Source: Bacteroidales bacterium
GTDB taxonomy: Bacteria; Bacteroidota; Bacteroidia; Bacteroidales; UBA932
Direction of reading: 5' to 3'
Length of the DNA stretch: 13,983 bases
NCBI GenBank assembly: GCA_016293535.1
Contig: JAEDEB010000055.1
Coordinates: forward strand, 1-13,983
In this document: piece by piece, positions 6,526-13,968 of the stretch
Numbering within the stretch: position 1 is the first letter of the stretch
Layout: every line of letters starts with the position of its first letter
Translations under genes and position numbers: made by a program
Notes under the pieces: model-generated
What the model was told of the DNA's origin: nothing
The model's database searches: none
Seen by the model: the letters and a program-made list of their open reading frames with translations, nothing else

Positions 6526-7059
6526 TCAGAAATTCCTTTCAAAGTAATTGCCGTGCTCGAGCCCCCATCTTCCCTGGAAGGCGAGCACCATTTTGAGCGC
6601 ATGTCTCATGCACTGTCGGCCACCGCCTTCAGGAGTGACGAAGTCCACGATTTCCCTGACCTCTTCGCAGGCGTCGGCCGGGGCGACGGAGAATCCGCAA
6701 GCCTGCAGGACAGGGATGTCCGGAATATCGTCGCCAATATACATAACCTGGTCCGCGGAAAGTCCGTGTCTTAAGCAGAAATCATTGAAATCCAGAATTT
6801 TGCGATGTGAATGGAGATAGATATCTTCCTCCTCCACGCCGCATATCGCCATGCGCTTGCGTATGCTCAGAGAGCGTCCTCCCGTGATGCATCCGAGTAT
6901 ATATCCGTTGGATGCCGCCATCCTCATCGCAAATGCGTCCTTGGCATCGAACTGTCTGTATAGTTCGCCGTTGTCGACTGCCAGTATGCGTCCGTCGGTG
7001 AGCACACCGTCCACATCGAAGCAGATCGCCCGTATTCTGCCTAACTTGTCTTCGTACAT
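6526..7059 (-). CDS. kdsC: KdsC-type 3-deoxy-D-manno-octulosonate 8-phosphate phosphatase
   Basis: A 177-aa C0-type (cap-less) HAD phosphatase of the KdsC/YrbI family. It dephosphorylates Kdo-8-phosphate to Kdo, the sugar joining lipid A to the lipopolysaccharide core. Motif I is CFDVDGVLTDG (D15 nucleophile, D17), motif II ITGGRS (T59), then K87 in HSHRKI, and motif IV YIGDDIPD (D110, D111, D114) for Mg2+. VAPADACEEV (125-134) and TPEGGGR (142-148) are the late KdsC signatures; the glycine-rich tail helps form the active site of the tetramer. Length is slightly under E. coli KdsC (188 aa). Start at 7059, 10 bases after the DUF3467 stop; its stop abuts the maf start. A kdsC-maf pairing is common in Bacteroidales. 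Close relatives act on other sugar acids, so KDO specificity is likely rather than shown. Confidence 0.88.
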   Translation of the reverse strand: MYEDKLGRIRAICFDVDGVLTDGRILAVDNGELYRQFDAKDAFAMRMAASNGYILGCITGGRSLSIRKRMAICGVEEEDIYLHSHRKILDFNDFCLRHGLSADQVMYIGDDIPDIPVLQACGFSVAPADACEEVREIVDFVTPEGGGRQCMRHALKMVLAFQGRWGLEHGNYFERNF

Positions 7060-7069
7060 TGGCTTGTCC

Positions 7070-7384
7070 TTATGATTTCGTTCCGTTTCCGAAACCGCCT
7101 CCCATATTGAATGTTCCGTTCCCGGGAATTTTCGGGGTTATGGGCCCGAAATTCTTTTCGTAGGCCTCGATATTGTCGCGCAGGGCGTTCAGGAGGTTCT
7201 TCACATTTACGGGAGACATTATCACGCGGCTTCCCAGCAGGGCTTTCTGCAATCCTGGGAGCATGGACGCGAAATCAAGTATGAATTCGTTCTGACTGTG
7301 GGTGATGATTGCGAGGTTCGAATAGGTTCCTCCTGCATTTTCCGGCCTGATTTCAATGCCGATTTTCTGCTTCTCTTCGTTCAT
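7070..7384 (-). CDS. DUF3467 family small protein
   Basis: A 104-aa protein of the DUF3467 family, conserved in Bacteroidota and some other phyla, with no assigned biochemical role. The family core is clear: GGTYSNLAIITHSQNEFILDF (18-38), then PGLQKALLGSRVIMSPVNVKNLLNALRDNIEAYEKNFGPI (43-82), ending in a Gly/Asn-rich tail (87-102). I start it at the ATG at 7384 (MNEEKQKIGIEI). The frame stays open to an ATG at 7453, but that would add 23 atypical residues and run across the TAnnTTTG box at 7442-7449. It is the first gene of the operon with kdsC (10-base gap) and maf. No signal peptide, membrane helix or catalytic motif is seen, so a small cytosolic protein is most likely. Confidence 0.88.
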   Translation of the reverse strand: MNEEKQKIGIEIRPENAGGTYSNLAIITHSQNEFILDFASMLPGLQKALLGSRVIMSPVNVKNLLNALRDNIEAYEKNFGPITPKIPGNGTFNMGGGFGNGTKS

Positions 7385-7441
7385 TGTCTGAATTGATTTA
7401 CTGAAAATTCCGGTCGCGGCGCACGGGGCCCGTCCTTGCTG

Positions 7442-7449
7442 CAAAATTA
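7442..7449 (-). promoter_or_regulatory. Putative -7 box for the DUF3467-kdsC-maf operon
   Basis: Read on the minus strand the octamer is TAATTTTG, matching TAnnTTTG, 57 bases upstream of the DUF3467 start; the leader would be about 50 nt. A -33 TTTG is not seen at the expected distance. It is back-to-back with the valS box. Confidence 0.5.
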
Positions 7450-7461
7450 GCAATAATTTCT

Positions 7462-7469
7462 TATCTTTG
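7462..7469 (+). promoter_or_regulatory. Putative -7 box for valS
   Basis: TATCTTTG matches TAnnTTTG. A partial -33 (TTG, 7436-7438) lies 23 bases upstream, slightly longer than the usual 19-21. Transcription from about 7475 gives a leader near 80 nt, which contains a small stem-loop at 7496-7519 (CGCAT/ATGCG plus ACC/GGT with a two-base bulge). Confidence 0.55.
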
Positions 7470-7555
7470 CACGATATCCCCGCGTGCGGACTGTGCGCAT
7501 GGACCTGCTCCGGTATGCGAGGAATGGATGTGAATGATAATCAATTGAACTATAT

Positions 7556-10189
7556 ATGTTAGACGCAAAGTACAATCCATCGTCAGTAGAGGACAAATGG
7601 TATGCTTATTGGCTGGAACACAAGTTCTTCCACTCCGAACCAGATGAAAGGGAACCATATACGATAGTCATTCCGCCTCCGAATGTGACGGGAATTCTCC
7701 ATATGGGCCATGTGCTCAACAATACGCTGAACGACGTCCTCATCCGCAAGGCGCGCATGGACGGCAAGAATGCCTGCTGGGTACCGGGTACCGACCACGC
7801 GTCGATTGCGACTGAAAACAAGGTGGTGGCGAAACTCAAGGGTATGGGCATCAACAAAGAGGACCTCACCCGCGAGGAATTCCTGAAGTATGCGTGGGAA
7901 TGGAAGGAGGAGCATGGCGGAATCATACTCCAGCAGCTTCGCAAGCTCGGAGCGTCCTGCGATTGGGACAGGACCCGATTCACGATGGAACCGGAACTTT
8001 CCGATGCGGTCATCAGGACCTTTGTCCATTTTTATAAAAAGGGCTGGATTTACAGGGGTGTCCGTATGGTCAACTGGGATCCGGAAGGACATACCGCCGT
8101 CAGCGACGACGAGGTCATCCACAAAGATACCCCGAGCAAGTTCTATCATATGAGGTATTTCCTCAGCGACGGCAACGGAAATCCGACCGAAAAGTACATA
8201 ATCGTGGCGACCACCCGTCCCGAGACCATAATGGCCGATGCGGCGATATGCGTCAACCCGAATGATGAAAGACATCACTGGATGCGCGGACGCAAGGTGC
8301 TCATTCCTCTGATTAACAAGGAGATACCTATTATCGAGGACGACTATGTCGAGATGGACTTCGGAACCGGCTGCCTGAAGGTTACCCCGGCTCACGATGC
8401 CCACGACTACGAGATCGGACTCCGCCACAATCTTCCTGTCATCGACATAATCGACGATCACGGACGTCTCAACGAGGCTGCGCAGATTCTCATCGGAGAG
8501 GACCGTTTCGTTGCGAGGAAGAAGATAGTCAAGATGCTCGAGGAAGCAGGAAACATTGAAAAGATTGAAGATTATGTTTCTCCTGTGGGCTATTCGGAGC
8601 GTACTGATGCGGTTATCGAGCCGCGCCTTTCCGCCCAGTGGTTCCTCAAGATGAGGGAGCTCGCAGACGGAGCCCTCGAGAGTGTCGAATCCGGCAAGGT
8701 AAAACTGATCCCGGACAAGTACAGGAATACCTATCGTCACTGGATGGAAAATGTAAGAGACTGGTGCATAAGTCGTCAACTCTGGTGGGGACAGCAGATT
8801 CCGGCTTACTATCTTCCTGATGGACAGGTTGTTGTAGAGGTTAACCGAGAGGAAGCCCTCAAGGCTGCACGGCAGATTTGCCCGGATTGCACGGATGCTG
8901 ATCTCAAGCAGGATCCTGATGTCCTTGACACCTGGTTCTCGAGCTGGCTCTGGCCTATCTCCGTCTTTGACCCTCAGATGCCCGGTGATACGGGACACAA
9001 AGCCAACGCCGACCTCGCATACTATTATCCTACCAACGATCTCGTTACAGGACCTGACATATTGTTCTTCTGGGTTGCGAGGATGATTATGGCTGGAAAT
9101 GAGTTCATGAATGACATTCCTTTCCACAACGTATATCTTACCGGAATAGTCCGCGACAAGCTTGGACGCAAGATGAGCAAGACTCTCGGCAATTCACCGA
9201 ATCCTCTGGACCTCATCGACAAGTACGGAGCGGATGCAGTGCGGCTCGGAATGCTCCTTTGCTCTTCTGCAGGTTCTGACATACTCTATGATGAGAGCCA
9301 GGTGGAGCAGGGCAGGAATTTCTGCAACAAGATATGGAACTCCTACCGTCTTCTTTCAGGATGGCAGGTTGACGGGGATGCAGTGCAGCCTGCAGCTGCC
9401 GAGGCGGCTACAAGATGGTTCGCGAGCAAGTTGAACCAGACAGTGGAGGCTGTGGAGGATCATTTCTCCAAGTTCCGCATTTCAGATGCGCTGATGGCCG
9501 TTTACAAACTTTTCTGGGACGACTATTGCGCCTGGTATCTCGAAGCGGTGAAGCCGGCATACGGAGCAGGTATTGACAGGAAGAGCTATGAAGCAACTCT
9601 CTCTTTCTTCGATGCTCTCCTCAGAATGATTCATCCGATAATGCCTTTCATTACTGAGGAACTTTGGCAGAATATGGCTCCTCGTAAAGAAGGTGAGACT
9701 ATTATGAATCAGCGCTATCCTATTGCAGGAGAATATGATGAAGCCTTTATCTCAAGTTTCGCTACAGCATGTGAGGCGGTTGCTGGCATTCGCAGCCTGC
9801 GTCAGGAGAAGGGGCTGTCGCCAAAGGAGATCCTCAGCGTCAAGGCGGATGCGGGCTTCCCTTGCGAAGTGGCTGCGGTAGTGGAGAAGCTTGCCAATGT
9901 GAAGTTTGACGATACTGTTTCCGAAGGAGCTGGAGTCACGGTGATGGCAGGTACAAGCAAAGTGTTTGTTGCTCTTGAAGGCCTGGTCAATGTGGCTGAG
10001 GAGATAGAGAAGCTTGAAAAGGAACTTGCTTACTGTCAAGGATTTCTCGCATCTGTACGGAAGAAACTCTCTAATGAGAGGTTCGTTTCGGGGGCTCCTG
10101 AGGCAGTGGTTGCAAACGAGAGGAAAAAGGAGTCTGACACACTTGCAAAGATAGAGACGATAGAGGCTTCTCTGAAGTCGCTGAAATAG
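7556..10189 (+). CDS. valS: Valyl-tRNA synthetase
   Basis: A class I aminoacyl-tRNA synthetase of 877 aa that charges tRNA-Val. It begins YNPSSVEDKWYAYW (6-19), the standard ValRS opening. The HIGH motif is HMGH (49-52) within PPPNVTGILHMGH, and the KMSKS motif is KMSKT (539-543) within DKLGRKMSKTLGNSP. The CP1 editing domain, which clears mischarged threonine, carries ATTRPETIMAD (218-228) and GTGCLKVTPAHD. ISRQLWWGQQIPAY and DVLDTWFSSWLWP are catalytic-core signatures. The anticodon-binding helical domain covers about 600-770, and residues from about 805 form the C-terminal tRNA-binding coiled coil (VNVAEEIEKLEKEL). Length matches the ~880-aa bacterial form rather than the 951-aa E. coli one. 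The ATG at 7556 lies in TATATATG with no ribosome site. tatA follows after 53 bases with no terminator seen. Confidence 0.98.
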   Translation: MLDAKYNPSSVEDKWYAYWLEHKFFHSEPDEREPYTIVIPPPNVTGILHMGHVLNNTLNDVLIRKARMDGKNACWVPGTDHASIATENKVVAKLKGMGINKEDLTREEFLKYAWEWKEEHGGIILQQLRKLGASCDWDRTRFTMEPELSDAVIRTFVHFYKKGWIYRGVRMVNWDPEGHTAVSDDEVIHKDTPSKFYHMRYFLSDGNGNPTEKYIIVATTRPETIMADAAICVNPNDERHHWMRGRKVLIPLINKEIPIIEDDYVEMDFGTGCLKVTPAHDAHDYEIGLRHNLPVIDIIDDHGRLNEAAQILIGEDRFVARKKIVKMLEEAGNIEKIEDYVSPVGYSERTDAVIEPRLSAQWFLKMRELADGALESVESGKVKLIPDKYRNTYRHWMENVRDWCISRQLWWGQQIPAYYLPDGQVVVEVNREEALKAARQICPDCTDADLKQDPDVLDTWFSSWLWPISVFDPQMPGDTGHKANADLAYYYPTNDLVTGPDILFFWVARMIMAGNEFMNDIPFHNVYLTGIVRDKLGRKMSKTLGNSPNPLDLIDKYGADAVRLGMLLCSSAGSDILYDESQVEQGRNFCNKIWNSYRLLSGWQVDGDAVQPAAAEAATRWFASKLNQTVEAVEDHFSKFRISDALMAVYKLFWDDYCAWYLEAVKPAYGAGIDRKSYEATLSFFDALLRMIHPIMPFITEELWQNMAPRKEGETIMNQRYPIAGEYDEAFISSFATACEAVAGIRSLRQEKGLSPKEILSVKADAGFPCEVAAVVEKLANVKFDDTVSEGAGVTVMAGTSKVFVALEGLVNVAEEIEKLEKELAYCQGFLASVRKKLSNERFVSGAPEAVVANERKKESDTLAKIETIEASLKSLK

Positions 10190-10242
10190 CTGCCCTTAAT
10201 TGCTTTATTACAATAGATATTTCATTCTAAACAATTAATATT

Positions 10243-10461
10243 ATGAACCTTACAATTTTTCCTCTCGTTATTGCCGGATGGCAGTGGGTTGCCATCGTGC
10301 TGGTAGTTCTCCTTCTTTTCGGAGGCAAGAAGATTCCTGAGCTGATGAGGGGACTCGGAAAAGGGCTCAAGGAGTTCAAGAGCGGAATGAAGGAAGCTGA
10401 AGGCGAGATAAACGACATCAAGAAGGAAATAGAAACTGACGAGACCAAGAAGAACGACTGA
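10243..10461 (+). CDS. tatA: TatA/E-family twin-arginine translocase subunit
   Basis: A 72-aa TatA homologue, the pore-forming subunit of the twin-arginine translocase that exports folded, often cofactor-bearing proteins. It has a short N-terminal membrane helix (about 8-26, GWQWVAIVLVVLLLFGG), the F26-G27 hinge, then the amphipathic helix KKIPELMRGLGKGLKEFKSGMKEA (29-52) and a charged Lys/Glu/Asp tail. The polar residue early in the helix is Q14. Length and IPELMRGLGKGL fit TatA rather than TatB. tatC starts 5 bases after its stop, so the two are coupled. No tatB is present nearby, the usual minimal TatAC arrangement in Bacteroidota. No promoter is seen in the 53 bases after valS. Confidence 0.94.
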   Translation: MNLTIFPLVIAGWQWVAIVLVVLLLFGGKKIPELMRGLGKGLKEFKSGMKEAEGEINDIKKEIETDETKKND

Positions 10462-10466
10462 AGGTG

Positions 10467-11249
10467 ATGGGTGAGAAGTCCGGCAAACAGACGGTTGAGA
10501 AGGAAATGTCCTTTTGGGACCATCTGGAAGAACTCAGGTGGATGATTTTCCGCTCTCTGGGGGCGATAGTCATATTCGCAGTCGTACTGTTCTGCTTCAA
10601 GGATTTCCTTTTCGGGATAGTTCTCGGACCTACCCGTCCAGATTTCTTTCTATACCGCTGGCTGGGAATGGATACAGGCCTGACAATCATCAATACCCAG
10701 GTCTCATCCCAGTTCATGGTACATATGAAAGTCAGTCTGATGGCGGGACTTCTTATTGCCTTTCCCTACGTCATATTCGAACTCTGGCGTTTCATCGCTC
10801 CTGCGCTCTATCAGAAGGAAAAGAAGGGAGTGAGGCTGGCCTTCCTCTTTGCCTCCTTCCTTTTCTACCTTGGACTTTGCGTGGGTTATGTGATGGTTTT
10901 GCCGCTGATGGTCAATTTCTTCAGTTCATATTCTGTCAGCCCGGACGTTACCAATATGATAAGCCTCGACTCCTATATGTCGACCTTCATGTCTTCCGTG
11001 CTGCTGTTCGGACTTGTCTTCGAATTCCCGGCCGTAGTTGCCGTACTTTCGAGGATGGATCTTCTTTACAAGGATACACTGAAGAAGGGCTGGCGTTATG
11101 CCGTACTTGTTTCCGTAGTTCTTGCGGCAATCATTACGCCGTCCGGCGACCTAGTGTCGCTGAGCATAGTGACCTTACCGTTGATTCTGCTTTATTTCGG
11201 GAGCATTCTGCTCTGCAAAAGCAGGCCTGAAGAGGAGAGTGTACAATGA
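10467..11249 (+). CDS. tatC: Twin-arginine translocase subunit TatC
   Basis: The six-helix membrane subunit that recognises the twin-arginine signal peptide. Of two adjacent start codons, GTG at 10464 and ATG at 10467, I take the ATG, giving 260 aa; the sequence before it (GAAGG) is one of the few near-Shine-Dalgarno stretches in the window. The cytoplasmic N-terminus carries FWDHLEELRWMIFRS (16-30), the conserved HLxELR signal-binding element. Membrane helices lie at about 28-46, 84-106, 124-150, 172-197, 208-224 and 228-249. The conserved FPYVIFELWRFIAPALYQKEKK (99-120) contains E105, corresponding to E. coli E103, and ITPSGD (223-228) supplies the conserved aspartate before the last helix. 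Its TGA overlaps the ATG of the following ABC-F gene (ATGA at 11246-11249). Confidence 0.96.
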   Translation: MGEKSGKQTVEKEMSFWDHLEELRWMIFRSLGAIVIFAVVLFCFKDFLFGIVLGPTRPDFFLYRWLGMDTGLTIINTQVSSQFMVHMKVSLMAGLLIAFPYVIFELWRFIAPALYQKEKKGVRLAFLFASFLFYLGLCVGYVMVLPLMVNFFSSYSVSPDVTNMISLDSYMSTFMSSVLLFGLVFEFPAVVAVLSRMDLLYKDTLKKGWRYAVLVSVVLAAIITPSGDLVSLSIVTLPLILLYFGSILLCKSRPEEESVQ

Positions 11250-13177
11250 TATCGATAAACTCACTGACGGTTTCATTCGGAGGGTTTACCTTATTGAATG
11301 ACATTAATTTCCATATCAGCGAGTCCGACAGGATCGGCCTCGTCGGGAAGAATGGTGCCGGCAAGTCTACGATACTGAAACTCATTTGCGGACTTCAGAC
11401 ACCGACATCCGGCAAGGTGGCGGTTCCCAATGGAATACGCATAGGATATCTTCCACAGATTATGGAACACCATCGCGGGCGTTCCGTTCTTGACGAAGCA
11501 ATGACTGCCTTCGCCGAGATTTCAGGTATGGAAAAGGAACTTGAAAAGATATCCTCTGAACTGGCTGAACGTACTGATTATGAATCTGATGAGTATCAGC
11601 AATTGATTATCCGCATGAACGAGGTCAACGACCGTCTTTCGTATAGCCAGACCGATTCTCCACTGGTCCTGGCTCAGCGGACTCTGATGGGACTCGGCTT
11701 CAGGTTCGATGAACTGGACAGACCGACGGAGACATTCTCACAGGGCTGGAACATGAGGATAGAGCTGGCTAAGATTCTGCTTGGCCGTCCTGACGTGCTG
11801 CTGCTTGACGAGCCGACGAACCACCTTGACATAGAGTCGATAGAGTGGCTTGAAGGCTATCTCAAGGATTTCAAGGGTTCATTGGTCCTTATATCGCACG
11901 ACAGGAAATTCCTCGACAATGTCACCAACCGTACGGTCGAGATTATGCTCGGCCATATTCACGATTACAAGGTCCCATATAGCAAGTACCTGGAACTCAG
12001 GGATGAACGTCTTCAGCAGCAGAGGGCGGCCTTTGAGAACCAGCAGAGGATGATACAGAAGACTGAAGAGTTCATCGAGAAGTTCCGCTACAAACCGACC
12101 AAGTCCAATCAGGTCCAGTCGAGAATAAAGGCTCTGGAGAAGGTCGAGCGAATAGAGGTTGACTTGGTGGACAAGTCAGCGCTGTCAGTCAAGTTCCCTC
12201 CCGCTCCGCGTTCGGGAGATGTGGTGTTCAAGGCTACCGGGCTGAAGGTTGGCTATGGGCAGAAGGTGGTGTTCTCCGATGCTGACATAGAGGTGCGCAG
12301 AGGAGAGAAAATCGCTCTGGTCGGTCGTAACGGAGAGGGCAAGACTACTCTTATGCGCGTCATAATGAGGGAGTTGGAGCCTATGGCAGGGGAGGCTCGC
12401 GTGGGATACAACGTGGCAGTGGGCTATTATGCCCAGAACCAGGAAGATGTGCTCGACATGCAGGATACCGTATACGGGACACTTGATCGAATAGCGGTAG
12501 GTGATATCAGGACAAAACTCAGGGACATACTTGCCGCCTTCCTTTTCAAGGGTGAAGACATTGACAAGAAGGTGGCGGTGCTCAGCGGTGGCGAGAGGGC
12601 GAGGCTGGCTATGGCGAAACTGATGCTCAAGCCCTACAACCTTCTTGCGCTCGACGAGCCCACAAACCACATGGACATACTTTCCAAAGACCTGCTCAAA
12701 CAGGCTCTCAAGAAATATGACGGCACCGTAATAGTGGTTTCCCACGACAGGGATTTTCTTGACGGACTCGTGGATAAGGTTTATGAATTCCGCGACGGCA
12801 AGGTGATGGAACATCTTGGCGGAGTCAGGGAATTCCTCGAGAAGAGTAAAATCGAAAGTCTGAATGAGCTTGAGAGGCATTTCGGCAAGGTTCAGAAACC
12901 AGTGGAAGTGCAGGAGAAGAAGGAGATAGCCCAGAAGGAGTATGCAGTCAAGAAGCATCTGAGCAAGGAGGAAAAGAAAATCAAGAACCGCATAGATTTC
13001 CTGGAGAAGGAGATAGAGAAGCTTGAAGCAAAGCAGAAGGAACTTGAGGCCGTGCTCGGAAATCCGGGTCAGGGTGATGACATCATTGAACTCACAAGGA
13101 CTTATCTCGAGAACAAGCGGGAACTCGACTCAAAGACTGACGAATGGGCCGAGCTTTCAGAGAAACTTGATTTATAA
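11246..13177 (+). CDS. ABC-F family ATPase (YheS-like, ribosome-associated)
   Basis: A soluble 643-aa protein with two ABC ATPase domains and no membrane helices: the ABC-F family, whose members bind the ribosomal E site and relieve stalled or drug-blocked translation. Domain 1: Walker A GKNGAGKST (34-42), signature FSQGW (164-168), Walker B VLLLDEPTNHLD (184-195), H218. The charged P-site-tRNA-interaction linker spans about 245-315 (RYKPTKSNQVQSRIKALEKVE, 281-301), the YheS/YdiF pattern. Domain 2: Walker A GRNGEGKTT (360-368), signature LSGGE (446-450), Walker B LLALDEPTNHMD (466-477), H500. The C-terminus (about 555-643) is a Lys/Glu-rich coiled coil. The first signature is unusual, with Gln in place of the first Gly of SGGW. 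It overlaps tatC by four bases; rlmB follows 16 bases later. The housekeeping context argues against an acquired resistance gene. Confidence 0.94.
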   Translation: MISINSLTVSFGGFTLLNDINFHISESDRIGLVGKNGAGKSTILKLICGLQTPTSGKVAVPNGIRIGYLPQIMEHHRGRSVLDEAMTAFAEISGMEKELEKISSELAERTDYESDEYQQLIIRMNEVNDRLSYSQTDSPLVLAQRTLMGLGFRFDELDRPTETFSQGWNMRIELAKILLGRPDVLLLDEPTNHLDIESIEWLEGYLKDFKGSLVLISHDRKFLDNVTNRTVEIMLGHIHDYKVPYSKYLELRDERLQQQRAAFENQQRMIQKTEEFIEKFRYKPTKSNQVQSRIKALEKVERIEVDLVDKSALSVKFPPAPRSGDVVFKATGLKVGYGQKVVFSDADIEVRRGEKIALVGRNGEGKTTLMRVIMRELEPMAGEARVGYNVAVGYYAQNQEDVLDMQDTVYGTLDRIAVGDIRTKLRDILAAFLFKGEDIDKKVAVLSGGERARLAMAKLMLKPYNLLALDEPTNHMDILSKDLLKQALKKYDGTVIVVSHDRDFLDGLVDKVYEFRDGKVMEHLGGVREFLEKSKIESLNELERHFGKVQKPVEVQEKKEIAQKEYAVKKHLSKEEKKIKNRIDFLEKEIEKLEAKQKELEAVLGNPGQGDDIIELTRTYLENKRELDSKTDEWAELSEKLDL

Positions 13178-13193
13178 TTCAGTTACACATTGT

Positions 13194-13946
13194 ATGGAAG
13201 AAAAGAAAATGCAGTACCTTTTTGGGATGCATCCTGTCATCGAGGCTCTCAAGGCGGGAAAGAAAATTGATAAAGTGCTTCTGAAACAAGGACTTGAGGG
13301 GCCTCAATTCAGGGAATTGTCCGCGCTTCTCGGAGAGCAGGGTATCCCGTACCAGTATGTGCCTGTGGAGAAACTCAACAGGGCTGTTCGCGGAGCTCAT
13401 CAGGGTGTGATTGCCTATATTTCGCAGATAGACTATGTTGACATTGAGACTCTGGTCAACAATGCCCTTGCCCTGAGTGACAATCCTCTTTTGGTGATAT
13501 TGGACGGCGTAAGCGATGTCCGCAACCTTGGAGCCATAGCCAGAACACTTGAATGTGCCGGAGGACAGGGTATCATAGTTCCGGCAAAGGGCGGAGCCGC
13601 AATAAACGCCGATGCCGTTAAGGCCTCAGCCGGGGCTCTTATGAGAATTGACACCTGCAAGGTGCCGAATCTCCGACTTGCGGCATACTATCTGCAACAG
13701 AGCGGGTTCCGCATCGTCGCGGCGACCGAAAAGGTGGATCGCCTGATGTACGAAGCCCGGCTGACCGGCCCTCTTGCTATTGTGATGGGCTCGGAAGGGG
13801 ATGGAATCTCCAAGTCCATGCTTGAACTCGCAGATGACAAGGTGGCGATTCCTATGGCAGGTGAGATCTCGTCGCTGAATGTTTCAGTCGCAACTTCTGT
13901 CATTCTATATGAAGCGGTAAGACAAAGAAAAATGAAATCCTCATGA
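13194..13946 (+). CDS. rlmB: 23S rRNA (guanosine-2'-O)-methyltransferase RlmB / TrmH family
   Basis: A SpoU (SPOUT) methyltransferase that methylates the ribose 2'-OH of a guanosine in the peptidyl-transferase loop of 23S rRNA (G2251 in E. coli). The start is ATG at 13194 (MEEKKMQYLFGMHPV), giving 250 aa against 243 in E. coli. The frame is open further upstream but only by running inside the ABC-F gene. An ATG five codons in (13209) is an alternative. The N-terminal substrate domain has LFGMHPVIEALKAG (9-22) and AHQGVIAYI (68-76). The three SpoU motifs are LDGVSDVRNLGAIARTLECAG (103-123; N111, R117), IVMGSEGDGI (196-205; E201) and IPMAGEISSLNVSVATSVILYEAVRQR (219-245; N229), forming the knot and SAM site. 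It is probably in one transcript with the ABC-F gene, 16 bases upstream. Confidence 0.95.
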   Translation: MEEKKMQYLFGMHPVIEALKAGKKIDKVLLKQGLEGPQFRELSALLGEQGIPYQYVPVEKLNRAVRGAHQGVIAYISQIDYVDIETLVNNALALSDNPLLVILDGVSDVRNLGAIARTLECAGGQGIIVPAKGGAAINADAVKASAGALMRIDTCKVPNLRLAAYYLQQSGFRIVAATEKVDRLMYEARLTGPLAIVMGSEGDGISKSMLELADDKVAIPMAGEISSLNVSVATSVILYEAVRQRKMKSS

Positions 13947-13968
13947 CCGCTAGCGCTCGCCAAAGAGA

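Noticed and set aside
7385..7453. A longer DUF3467 protein starting at 7453
   Set aside because: The extra 23 residues are not family-like and would overlap the putative -7 box at 7442-7449.
4921..7499. The octamer TGTGCGCA found just downstream of both the gph and valS promoter boxes (4921-4928 and 7492-7499)
   Set aside because: Two copies of a near-palindromic 8-mer in GC-rich leader DNA are not enough to call an operator, and the distance to the -7 box differs (7 versus 22 bases).
7583..9127. A long open frame on the minus strand inside valS
   Set aside because: It is the shadow of the strongly codon-biased valS gene; the translation has no recognisable domain and no start context.
12185..12958. 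A 257-codon minus-strand frame inside the ABC-F gene
   Set aside because: It is fully contained in a well-supported gene and its sequence is His/Leu-rich with no domain, as expected for an antisense shadow.
13023..13193. An N-terminal extension of RlmB read from an upstream ATG
   Set aside because: It lies inside the ABC-F gene in another frame, has no resemblance to SpoU enzymes, and the recognisable protein begins at 13194.
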